Below, piece by piece: positions 1 through 8,399 of a stretch of 12,737 bases of DNA. Each line of letters begins with the position of its first letter. Positions within the stretch are counted from its first letter, which is position 1. This DNA comes from Desulfuromonadales bacterium (GTDB taxonomy: Bacteria; Desulfobacterota; Desulfuromonadia; Geobacterales; Pseudopelobacteraceae), in NCBI GenBank assembly GCA_015688915.1, contig JAATGX010000108.1:1-12737 (forward strand), written 5' to 3'. Made by a program: the position numbers and the translations under genes. The notes under the pieces are model-generated. The model saw only the letters and a program-made list of their open reading frames with translations. It did no database searches and was not told where the DNA came from.

Positions 1-1269
<1,269 letters not shown>

Positions 1270-1307
1270 GGAAGGCATCTCCTTTGTTCGGCAATCTCAA
1301 CGGGGTA

Positions 1308-1336
1308 ATGATACGTGCTTGGGTTGGCGGTTGCAA
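1308..1336 (-). promoter_or_regulatory. Putative sigma70 promoter of asnS
   Basis: On the minus strand a -35 box TTGCAA (1331-1336) and a -10 box TATCAT (1308-1313) are separated by exactly 17 bp. Transcription should start near 1301, leaving a 5' leader of about 30 nt that contains the AAAGGAG ribosome site. The leader is too short for a T-box riboswitch, and none is seen. The call rests on match to consensus and position only. Confidence 0.6.
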
Positions 1337-1348
1337 GGGGCATGTGGT

Positions 1349-1377
1349 TTGACCGACCCGGGGTGTCATGGTATAAG
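1349..1377 (+). promoter_or_regulatory. Putative sigma70 promoter of the PDZ gene, abutting its ATG
   Basis: TTGACC (1349-1354) and TATAAG (1372-1377) each match the sigma70 consensus at 5 of 6 positions and are exactly 17 bp apart. The PDZ gene's ATG is at 1385. With the usual 6-7 bp from the -10 box to +1, the start point falls at about 1384-1385, so the transcript would have almost no 5' leader. No convincing Shine-Dalgarno sequence precedes the ATG, which agrees with leaderless translation. The -35 box is 12 bp from that of the divergent asnS promoter, so the two may affect each other. Confidence 0.6.
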
Positions 1378-1384
1378 AGAAACC

Positions 1385-1765
1385 ATGAAAACAGTGGCAC
1401 TGGCGATGATAATATGGGCTCTGTCGGCACCGCTGGCCCTGGCGGCCAACAGTGAGAGGAATTTTGGCGGCTGCGGCATCGACGGCGTTGCGCTGCCCGA
1501 CGGCCAGATCCGGGTCGGGCAGCTTGTCAGCGGCGGCCCGGCCCACCTGGCGGGTCTCCGGATTGGGGATATCATTACCCATATCGACGGCAAGGCGACA
1601 CTCGGCAGCGATTTTCGAACCATGGTGCAGAAACGGTTGCGGGGAGTTGCCGGGACGCCGGTTGTAGTGAAGGTCAAACGCGAAGGTGAGGAGAAGATCC
1701 TGACATTCACCCTGACGCGCCGCCAGATGGCCGTATCCAAGCCCCAAGGTTCAACGCAACCATGA
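1385..1765 (+). CDS. Small exported single-PDZ-domain protein
   Basis: A 126-residue protein. It begins with a typical Sec signal peptide: MKT, a hydrophobic stretch AMIIWALSAPLAL, and an AxA-type cleavage site after about residue 20. The rest is essentially one PDZ domain of the DegP/RseP/C-terminal-protease kind (about residues 28-115). It contains the pattern V-S-G-G-P-A-H-L-A-G-L-R-I-G-D-I-I-T-H-I-D-G, the usual 'product passes through the domain, aligned with a groove-forming G-L-x-x-G-D-x-I' signature. There is no protease or other catalytic domain, so it probably binds peptide tails in the periplasm as an adaptor or regulator; its partner is unknown. Cys30 is not in a lipobox. The frame stays open far upstream, antisense to asnS, but the signal peptide and adjacent promoter fix the start at 1385. 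No terminator is obvious after the stop. Confidence 0.8.
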   Translation: MKTVALAMIIWALSAPLALAANSERNFGGCGIDGVALPDGQIRVGQLVSGGPAHLAGLRIGDIITHIDGKATLGSDFRTMVQKRLRGVAGTPVVVKVKREGEEKILTFTLTRRQMAVSKPQGSTQP

Positions 1766-1973
1766 ATCCGTAAATCGCTCAATATATGTACCGGTTCCAT
1801 CCTTCCGATTTCCCTGCTGCGTGAAACGTACGAGAACAGAAGAAGCAGTTACTTCACTTTCGCACCCGTGGTAATGGTGATATTAACCCTGACTGCTGTT
1901 CCCGACCCCTTCGCCTACTCCACACAAGTCGCAAACCTGTGCCGTTATCACGTCGTTTTTATAGGACACTCGT
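1766..1973 (+). other. AT-richer intergenic stretch with no supported gene
   Basis: This 208-bp stretch between the PDZ gene and the signalling cluster is visibly poorer in G+C than its neighbours. I see no intrinsic terminator, RNA gene or strong promoter. The PDZ gene's own frame stays open after its stop up to a TAA near 1993-1995 and encodes a short hydrophobic run (FAPVVMVILTLTAV), but it lacks a ribosome site and any recognised homology. A weak TATAGG (1961-1966) just before the PAS fragment could be a -10 element, without a convincing -35. It may be decayed coding sequence. Confidence 0.4.
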
Positions 1974-2249
1974 ATGAAATTCGACCGACTGTCTAAGCCG
2001 TTGCAACGTCTTTCCATTCTCCAGCGCATCCTCGCGGTCAAAGGCGCAGCGCCGAAATACGATACGGTTTTTGCGTACAAGCGACCGGCAGATGGTCGGG
2101 TTCTCTGGTGCCGCGACCTCGGAACCGTGATTCGCGACGCATCGGGAAAGACAACCGATATCTATGGTGTGACCATGGACATCACGACGGCCAGGGAGGC
2201 TGAGGATGCCATCCGTGCGGCAAAGGAGGCGGCCGGATGCGATTCTTGA
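1974..2249 (+). CDS. Orphan PAS/PAC fragment, likely remnant of a larger sensor
   Basis: A 91-residue frame that matches only the second half of a PAS_3-type domain plus its PAC motif. It runs from a beta-strand-like YDTVFAYKRPADGRVLWCRD through GTVIRDASGKTTDIYGVTMD to ITTAREAEDAIRAAKEAA. In hybrid histidine kinases this last stretch is the linker that leads into the HisKA dimerisation helix. Here it stops after four unrelated residues (GCDS), where the frame runs into the start of the next gene. The first half of the PAS fold, including the ligand-pocket helices, is missing, and an in-frame TAG at 1962-1964 blocks upstream extension. ATG 1974 has only a weak GGA upstream. It is either a pseudogene remnant of a lost kinase or a tiny expressed PAC protein translationally coupled to the next gene by a 13-bp overlap. 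I favour the remnant. Confidence 0.55.
   Translation: MKFDRLSKPLQRLSILQRILAVKGAAPKYDTVFAYKRPADGRVLWCRDLGTVIRDASGKTTDIYGVTMDITTAREAEDAIRAAKEAAGCDS
2222..2229 (+). promoter_or_regulatory. Strong Shine-Dalgarno site inside the upstream PAS fragment
   Basis: AAAGGAGG lies 7 nt before ATG 2237 and is a nearly perfect anti-16S match. It falls within the last codons of the PAS/PAC fragment, coding for its KEAA residues. It fixes the start of the membrane PAS sensor and suggests that gene is translated independently of the fragment. Confidence 0.7.
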
Positions 2250-3508
2250 ATAGTGTCAAGGCATTATACGTGGCAGTGGGGATCCTGGTGGTGGCCGCCG
2301 GCCTCGGCACCTTCATGGATATCAGGAATGAGGCCATGCATGCCCGCCACCTTGAGATCTCTACGGGATTGGAACGGATGGTCCGGCTTGACCGTGAGCT
2401 GACCAACCTGCTTCTGACCGCGATTCTTGAGCACAATACGTTACGCGCCACCAGGTACGACAGTGTGAACACCGACCTGGAGGTGACCATAAAACGGGTG
2501 ATCGACCTCACCAGGGAACAGAATCTCTCCCAGGAGATATCTGCCTTGAGTGAGGGGCGCGCCAGGCTTCATGCCATTGAAAAAAAGGTTGTCGAGCTGA
2601 TAGGCGCGGATAAGTGGCACGAGGCCCGGGGTCTCCTGTTCGGCGATGAGTACGTGCTGGCAAAGAAGTCATATGAGATCGACAGCGTGGTTGCGGTGGG
2701 AACCCTGACCGGAGAGCTCAGCGCGACGGCGCGACGTTTCGGCAGATTCAAGGCTGTTTCGCTGGGTATGCGGATCGGCGCCTTGTTGCTCCTTGTGTGG
2801 GTGGGTATCATGTTTTCGCACCGGACCCGGGTTGACCTGGCCGAGCAAGTGCATCTGCGGAATGAGATTACCGTTGCGTACGAAGCCATGGAAGAGCGCG
2901 TACAAGAGCGAACGGCCGATCTTGAGGAAACAGCCGGCCGCCTCGCCCTGGAGAACGAAGAACGGCTGAAGTCCGATGCCCGCACCCGCCTCATATTGAA
3001 TTCCGTCGGAGAAGGCATCTTCGGTGTCGATACCGAAGAGCGGGTAACCTTTTTCAACCGTGCCGCGGAAATGCTCGTTGGCTATACCGCCGACGAGGTG
3101 GTGGGCAAGGAGCTGCACGGCATACTGCACCATTCATACCCCGACGGAACCCCGTATCCGAGGGAGGAGTGCCCCATGTACCTCGCCTGCATCCGTGGCG
3201 AGAAAGGCCATGCCAGCGGCGAGACACTCTGGCGCAAGGACGGTTCCCGCTTTCTGAGCGAATACTTGGTCACCCCCATTTCCGGCGACAAGGGGGGGAT
3301 GGATGGCGCCGTGATAGTATTTCGCGACATAACGGAACGGATACACAACGAAGAGGAGTTAAGCCGGCGCATGGAGGAACTGGAGCGATTCAACCGCCTC
3401 ACCATGGGCCGGGAAGAGAGAATGATCCAACTCAAGATGGAGACCAACGCGCTCCTTGAGGAGATGGGGAGGGAGAAAAAGTACCGGGTGGTCGAAGATG
3501 AGCTGTGA
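2237..3508 (+). CDS. Membrane PAS sensor protein without an output domain
   Basis: A 423-residue inner-membrane protein. TM1 is at about residues 9-27 and TM2 at about 176-194 (GMRIGALLLLVWVGIMF). Between them is a roughly 150-residue periplasmic region that looks wholly helical, like the four-helix-bundle sensor domains of chemoreceptors and kinases. After TM2 comes a charged coiled coil (about 200-248, VQERTADLEETAGRLALENE) and one PAS domain with PAC motif (about 250-372: LILNSVGEGIFGVDTEERVTFFN to VIVFRDITERIHNEEEL). The last 50 residues are a heptad-like tail, ELERFNRLTMGREERMIQLK then METNALLEEMG, which often follows PAS domains in this group. There is no HisKA, HATPase, GGDEF, EAL or methyl-accepting region, so it cannot signal alone by a known route. 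The hybrid kinase starts within about 45 bp downstream, so it may act with that kinase through coiled-coil or PAS contacts. The start is set by the strong ribosome site at 2222-2229. Confidence 0.85.
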   Translation: MRFLNSVKALYVAVGILVVAAGLGTFMDIRNEAMHARHLEISTGLERMVRLDRELTNLLLTAILEHNTLRATRYDSVNTDLEVTIKRVIDLTREQNLSQEISALSEGRARLHAIEKKVVELIGADKWHEARGLLFGDEYVLAKKSYEIDSVVAVGTLTGELSATARRFGRFKAVSLGMRIGALLLLVWVGIMFSHRTRVDLAEQVHLRNEITVAYEAMEERVQERTADLEETAGRLALENEERLKSDARTRLILNSVGEGIFGVDTEERVTFFNRAAEMLVGYTADEVVGKELHGILHHSYPDGTPYPREECPMYLACIRGEKGHASGETLWRKDGSRFLSEYLVTPISGDKGGMDGAVIVFRDITERIHNEEELSRRMEELERFNRLTMGREERMIQLKMETNALLEEMGREKKYRVVEDEL

Positions 3509-3550
3509 AGATACCTACCAATGCCCTGTTTCCCGGGGGGGCGGCCGATA

Positions 3551-6500
3551 ATGCCTGACGCCGTCAGATCCATCATCAGGCCGCTCACCGGCTCTGTTGC
3601 CGACAACCGGGTTGCCGCCGCTCTCCTGGCGGTCCTGGTTGCGCTGGCGGTATCCTGGGGATCGATCCAGTTGGCGGAACTGCGCCTGCGGCAGGAGCGG
3701 CGGGGTCTGCTGCACCGGGAGATACAACGCCGCTCCCTGGAGTTGATGTCACAAACCGCAAAAGGCAACGTGATGGGCGGCATCTCCCTGCTCGGCATTG
3801 TTGCCGATTCGATAAAATCGACGGCGCGCCACGCGGTGCGGCGGGATACGCCGGAACTGCGCGACATGCTCTCGGCCACGGCCCTGGGGGTGAATTCGGA
3901 CAATACCTTTATCATTGCCGGGAACGGCCTTGTGGTTGCCGATAACCCGAAAGGGGTCACGTCCGCTGTAGGGCTTAATGTCGGCTTTCGCCCCTATTTC
4001 AGGCAGGCAATGCAGGGCAAGCCGAATGTGTACGCCGCGGTCAGCCTCAGTACCGGCGACCGGGGGCTGTACATCACGGCCCCCATCCACGGCAACAGAA
4101 CGAAAGAGTCGCCACCGATCGGCGTCATAGCGGTCAGGATCAGCCCGGCACCCATTGATACGTTGCTCGCTGCCTGGAATGGCCCGGCCCTGTTGCTGTC
4201 TCCCCAGGGGGTGGTGTTCTCCGCCAACCGTCCCGAATTGCTGTTCAAGGTACGACCGGGCCTGACTTCGGAAGATCTTGCCGCCATCAAGCGCGAAAAA
4301 CAGTTCGGATCGTTTTTTGACAAGAGCGCCGGTGAGCCGCTTCCTTTTGCCATCGACGGTACGACCACCACCTTCATGGGGCGGCGCCATGCGGTCGAGA
4401 AAGCGGCTCTGGAGTGGAACGATCCGCTTGGTGACTGGACCTTGCTGCTCATGGAAGACCATTCACAGTTGCTCTCCGCCGGCGCCCGCTGGAAAATCGG
4501 CGCGGCAAGCGGTGTCGGCGCCTTTGCCGGCATTCTGTTTCTCCTGTCCTGGAACCGGCGCCTGGCCTGGGTCACCAGGGAGCGGGAGGCGGCGCAAAAG
4601 GAGCTCAAGGCATACGCCGGGGAGCTTGAGTCCCGTTCCGCCATTACAGCCCGTATTTCCGACCTATCCTCGGCTCTTCAGAGGGCGACGACCTTCAAGG
4701 AACTGGCGCGGGTGTTCATGTCGCAAGCCATTCCCCTGCTGGATGTGGAGTATGGGGTGTTGTACGTGCTGGACAGGGACAGCAGCCTCCTGGTGCAGGT
4801 GGGGGGCTATGGATACGCTGACGGCGATGAGGCGCAGCGTGCCTTTGCGATCGGCCAGGGTCTTGTGGGCCAGTGCGCCTTTGAAAAAAGGCCGATCACG
4901 ATAACCGGCACAGCGGAGATCGGCATCCGTATCACCTGGGGCAGGGGAGAGATCCCAGCCAGGGAACTGCTGATCCAACCGCTGGTCCAGGGGGATCGAA
5001 CCATCGCTGTTCTGGAACTGGCGTCCGCCAGGGCGTTCAATGCCCGTGTCAGGCCGCTTCTGGAGGAGATGGCGCCAACCCTTGCCATGAATAGTGCAAT
5101 CCTCGGGCGCAACCTGCATACCCAGTCTCTTCTTGAAGCGACCCGGAAACAGGCCGAGATGCTTCAGGCGCAACAGGATGAATTACGGGACTTCTCCTTG
5201 AAGCGCGACGAGGCCAACAAGGCCCTGCAGAAACAGGTCGAGGAGCTGGCCATGGCGCGCAGGGGCACGCTGAACATCCTCGAAGACCTGGACGAGGCAC
5301 GGAAGCTGGCTGAATCGGCCGCCCAGACCAAGGCCGATTTCCTGGCCAACATGAGCCATGAGATCCGTACCCCCATGAACGCCATTATCGGTTTTTCCGC
5401 CCTTACCCTGAACACAGACCTTGACCGGAAGCAGCGCGATTACGTCAGAAAGATCGAGCTGTCCGGCAAGCACCTGCTCGGCATTATCAACGACATCCTC
5501 GACTTTTCCAAAATAGAGGCCGGCAAGCTCTCGGTGGAGCATGCGGACTTTGAGCTGGAAGAACTCATGGAGACCGTGTCGAACCTCATCTTCGACAAAA
5601 CCTCCGCAAAAGGGCTGGCATTGACGTTTGAGATCGACGAGCATGTTCCCCGCCACCTTGTGGGCGATGCGCTGCGGCTGGGGCAGATCCTTATCAATTA
5701 CGGCAATAATGCCGTCAAATTCACCGAGAGCGGCGAAATCGCCGTCTCCGCCCGGGTCGTGGAAGAAACGGAGGCGGATGTGCTTGTCCGCTTTGCGGTC
5801 CGCGATACCGGGATCGGGTTGACCGGGGAGCAGATCGGCAAGCTGTTCCAGTCATTCCAGCAGGCGGACACCTCAACGTCCAGGAAATATGGGGGCACGG
5901 GGCTGGGGCTGTCCATCTCCAAACAGCTCGCCGGCCTGATGGGGGGAGAGGTCGGGGTCGAGAGCGGGTACGGCACGGGGAGCACCTTCTGGTTTACGGC
6001 ACGGCTCGGCAAGGGAATCGCCAGAGAGCGGACAGCGCACGATTCGCCCATGGCCCCGCCGGACAGGGGCCTCTCCTCCATCAGGGGGGCTGTCGTATTG
6101 CTTGCCGAAGACAACGAGTTCAACCGACAGATCGCCTGCGAACTCCTTACCGGCGCCGGTTTTGTTGTCGATGCGGCTGAAAACGGCGAAAAGGTAATCG
6201 AGATGCTGGACCAACGCGCCTATGATATCGTGCTTATGGACATGCAGATGCCGGTGATGGACGGCATTGCCGCCACCATTGCGATCCGCGGGGACGACCG
6301 TTTCAGGGATCTGCCGGTCATCGCCATGACGGCGAATGTCATGGGCGTGGATATCGAAAAGTGTATGAACGCGGGAATGCAGGACCATATCGGGAAGCCG
6401 ATCGATCCCGGGGAGCTGTTCAAAAAGCTGCTAGAGTGGATCAAGCCCGCTCCGCACATGGGGCCGGGGAAAGAGGGCACGGAGGCGCCACCGCCCGGGA

Positions 6501-7117
6501 TCCCGGCACCGGCAAGGCAGGAGTGGCGTCTCCCGGAGATCCCGGGTCTCGACGTTACCTTGGGATTGCGGCGCGTGATGGGCAGGAAGCCGCTCTATAT
6601 GAACCTGCTGGGCACGTTTATCGCCAACCAGAGAGAGGCGCCGACCCGTATCCGGCAGAGCCTGTTGTCGGGCGACAGGGCAACCGCCGAGCGCACGGCC
6701 CATTCGGCAAAGGGGGTGTGCGGCACTATCGGGGCGTCCGGTTTGCAGGCAATGGCGGAAGAACTTGAAACGATGATCCGGAATAGCGCCACTCCAGACG
6801 AGGTTGAAGGCAGGATTGCCCCTTTTTCGGAGGCGCTTGCAACCCTGATCGACCTGCTCGGCAACGCCCTCCCCCACGAGGAGACCGCGTCAACCGCCAC
6901 TGAGGTGGACGCGGCAGCGGCCGCCGAGGCGTGCAGGCGATTGACGCACATGCTGGAAGACGACGACAGCGGTGCGGTTGAGCTGTTTGAACGGCAGGGC
7001 GGACTGATCCGGGCGGTGGCCGGGGAACAGCGTTTCAAGTCCCTGGAACAGGCCATCAGGCAGTATGATTTTGAAAAGGCGGTGGCCATCATGAAGACAC
7101 TGCCGGAGGCACCGTGA
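3551..7117 (+). CDS. Hybrid sensor histidine kinase: Cache-GAF-HisKA-HATPase-REC-Hpt
   Basis: A tripartite membrane kinase of 1188 residues. TM1 is at about 21-40, then a periplasmic double-Cache-like domain (about 45-305; the GFRPYFRQAMQG and RGLYITAPIHG segments resemble DctB-type small-molecule sensors), and TM2 at about 316-334. In the cytoplasm come a GAF domain (about 380-520), a long coiled coil (about 525-595), HisKA with phospho-acceptor His603 in FLANMSHEIRTPMN, and HATPase_c with an N-box around Asn720 and G-boxes DTGIGL and GGTGLGLSI. Next are a receiver (about 845-965, Asp897 in LMDMQMP, Lys in GKPIDP) and an Hpt domain with His1051 in ERTAHSAKG. A roughly 65-residue helical C-terminal extension follows. 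All catalytic residues are present, so it should run a full His-Asp-His relay, most plausibly feeding the two REC-HD-GYP regulators just downstream. Start: GGCGG at 3540-3544 precedes ATG 3551. An in-frame ATG at 3521 would add ten residues but lacks a ribosome site. Confidence 0.95.
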   Translation: MPDAVRSIIRPLTGSVADNRVAAALLAVLVALAVSWGSIQLAELRLRQERRGLLHREIQRRSLELMSQTAKGNVMGGISLLGIVADSIKSTARHAVRRDTPELRDMLSATALGVNSDNTFIIAGNGLVVADNPKGVTSAVGLNVGFRPYFRQAMQGKPNVYAAVSLSTGDRGLYITAPIHGNRTKESPPIGVIAVRISPAPIDTLLAAWNGPALLLSPQGVVFSANRPELLFKVRPGLTSEDLAAIKREKQFGSFFDKSAGEPLPFAIDGTTTTFMGRRHAVEKAALEWNDPLGDWTLLLMEDHSQLLSAGARWKIGAASGVGAFAGILFLLSWNRRLAWVTREREAAQKELKAYAGELESRSAITARISDLSSALQRATTFKELARVFMSQAIPLLDVEYGVLYVLDRDSSLLVQVGGYGYADGDEAQRAFAIGQGLVGQCAFEKRPITITGTAEIGIRITWGRGEIPARELLIQPLVQGDRTIAVLELASARAFNARVRPLLEEMAPTLAMNSAILGRNLHTQSLLEATRKQAEMLQAQQDELRDFSLKRDEANKALQKQVEELAMARRGTLNILEDLDEARKLAESAAQTKADFLANMSHEIRTPMNAIIGFSALTLNTDLDRKQRDYVRKIELSGKHLLGIINDILDFSKIEAGKLSVEHADFELEELMETVSNLIFDKTSAKGLALTFEIDEHVPRHLVGDALRLGQILINYGNNAVKFTESGEIAVSARVVEETEADVLVRFAVRDTGIGLTGEQIGKLFQSFQQADTSTSRKYGGTGLGLSISKQLAGLMGGEVGVESGYGTGSTFWFTARLGKGIARERTAHDSPMAPPDRGLSSIRGAVVLLAEDNEFNRQIACELLTGAGFVVDAAENGEKVIEMLDQRAYDIVLMDMQMPVMDGIAATIAIRGDDRFRDLPVIAMTANVMGVDIEKCMNAGMQDHIGKPIDPGELFKKLLEWIKPAPHMGPGKEGTEAPPPGIPAPARQEWRLPEIPGLDVTLGLRRVMGRKPLYMNLLGTFIANQREAPTRIRQSLLSGDRATAERTAHSAKGVCGTIGASGLQAMAEELETMIRNSATPDEVEGRIAPFSEALATLIDLLGNALPHEETASTATEVDAAAAAEACRRLTHMLEDDDSGAVELFERQGGLIRAVAGEQRFKSLEQAIRQYDFEKAVAIMKTLPEAP

Positions 7118-7170
7118 TACACCACCCGTGAAGGTGGATTCCGGGTCACACGAATTGTGGCTGATCTATC

Positions 7171-7179
7171 AGGGAGGGG
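7171..7179 (+). promoter_or_regulatory. Shine-Dalgarno site that fixes the first HD-GYP regulator's start
   Basis: AGGGAGGGG, with core GGAGG at 7173-7177, ends 7 nt before ATG 7185. The frame could also open at a GTG at 7128, but that codon lacks a ribosome site and lies in a small hairpin, so 7185 is preferred. Confidence 0.65.
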
Positions 7180-7184
7180 ACGCC

Positions 7185-8399
7185 ATGTCAGACATGAACT
7201 CATCCGACAATGACGGCTTGGAGGGATTTGACAGCCTGATCAATAACCTGTTCGCCCAACAGGCGACCGTCCTGGTGGTGGACGATACCCCCGATAACAT
7301 CTCGCTCATGAGCAACCTTCTGAAGGACTTCTATAAGGTCAAGATCGCGAATAACGGCGAAAAGGCGCTGCGGATCGCCGGCTCCGATCCCCCTCCCGAC
7401 CTGATCCTGCTGGATGTCATGATGCCGGAGATGGACGGTTACGAGGTCTGCCGCCGTCTCAAGGCAAATGCCGGGACCAGGGACATCCCGGTGATCTTCC
7501 TGACCGCCAGGACCGAGGTGGAGGACGAGACCCACGGGTTTGACCTGGGCGCGGTGGACTATATCACCAAACCGATCAGCCCGCCCATCGTAATGGCCCG
7601 GGTCAGAAACCACCTGGAGTTGAAGACGGCACGGGACTTTCTCAAGGATCGCAACGCGTTTCTGGAGGCGGAGGTTCGAAAGCGGACCCGGGAAGTGGCC
7701 GCCATCCAGGATGTCACCATCCACGCCATGGCCTCCCTGGCCGAGACCCGCGACAACGAAACCGGCAGTCACATCCGCCGCACCCAGTTGTACCTCAAGC
7801 TGCTTGCGGAAAAACTCCGCCACCATCCCCGCTTTCAGAAGGCGCTGGACAACGACAAGACCATTGATCTGCTCGTCAAGTCAGCGCCGCTGCACGATAT
7901 CGGCAAAGTGGGGATCCCGGACCGGATACTGCTCAAGCCGGGGCGTTTGGAGCCCGAAGAATTCGAGATCATGAAGCGGCATACCACCTTGGGGCGGGAT
8001 GCCATTGTGGCTGCCGAGCAATCCCTGGACCTGGAACTGCCTTTTTTGGCCTTTGCCAGGGAAATTGCCTATTCCCACCAGGAAAAATGGGATGGCAGCG
8101 GTTATCCGGAAGGCCTGTCAGGCGATAAAATTCCCCTGTCCGCCCGGATCATGGCGCTGGCCGACGTCTACGATGCCCTGATCAACCGTCGTGTCTACAA
8201 ACCGGCCATACCCCACGAAGAGGCGGTCGAAATCATCCGTGAAGGCAAGGGAAGCCACTTTGACCCTGATATGGTGGATGCCTTTCTGGAATTGGCCGAC
8301 GAATTCAAGGCCATAGCCGACAGGTATGGTGATGCCACTGCCGAACCGGAACAGATCGCTTTCAAGGGAGTGACCACTGGAGGGGCGAATGGAAGATGA
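7185..8399 (+). CDS. REC-HD-GYP response regulator (likely c-di-GMP phosphodiesterase)
   Basis: A 404-residue cytoplasmic protein. An N-terminal receiver (about residues 34-155) has the acidic pair in VLVVDDTPDN, phospho-acceptor Asp77 in LILLDVMMP, and the YITKP lysine. A short coiled coil (about 155-180) leads to an HD-GYP domain (about 180-380). HD-GYP enzymes hydrolyse c-di-GMP at a two- or three-metal centre. Visible motifs are RDNETGSH (Glu192, His196), LHDIGKVGIPD (His237, Asp238), MKRHTTLG, HQEKWDGSGYP (GYP at 306-308), ALADVYDAL and RRVYKP. The second histidine of the canonical HHE motif is Gln, a substitution I recall as common in a REC-HD-GYP subfamily, so activity is still likely. 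The gene lies 67 bp after the hybrid kinase and overlaps the next regulator by 11 bp, which implies one operon and control by the kinase's Hpt domain. I infer that phosphorylation of Asp77 tunes c-di-GMP breakdown. Confidence 0.93.
   Translation: MSDMNSSDNDGLEGFDSLINNLFAQQATVLVVDDTPDNISLMSNLLKDFYKVKIANNGEKALRIAGSDPPPDLILLDVMMPEMDGYEVCRRLKANAGTRDIPVIFLTARTEVEDETHGFDLGAVDYITKPISPPIVMARVRNHLELKTARDFLKDRNAFLEAEVRKRTREVAAIQDVTIHAMASLAETRDNETGSHIRRTQLYLKLLAEKLRHHPRFQKALDNDKTIDLLVKSAPLHDIGKVGIPDRILLKPGRLEPEEFEIMKRHTTLGRDAIVAAEQSLDLELPFLAFAREIAYSHQEKWDGSGYPEGLSGDKIPLSARIMALADVYDALINRRVYKPAIPHEEAVEIIREGKGSHFDPDMVDAFLELADEFKAIADRYGDATAEPEQIAFKGVTTGGANGR

Noticed and set aside
1766..1995. Possible small membrane peptide in the gap before the PAS fragment
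   Set aside because: The frame has a hydrophobic run but no ribosome site, no homology I recognise, and only continues the PDZ frame after its stop.
3521..3550. Earlier ATG for the hybrid kinase, adding MPCFPGGRPI
   Set aside because: No ribosome site precedes it, whereas GGCGG lies 6 nt before ATG 3551. The added residues look like untranslated sequence. The earlier start is not excluded.
3082..3960. A 292-codon open frame on the minus strand opposite the PAS sensor and kinase
   Set aside because: Its product is low-complexity and rich in Arg and Ser, as expected from the complement of GC-rich coding DNA, and it has no domain signature.
7122..7137. CCACC/GGTGG hairpin between the kinase and the first regulator
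   Set aside because: A 5-bp stem with no following T-run is too weak to call a terminator, and the flanking genes look like one operon.
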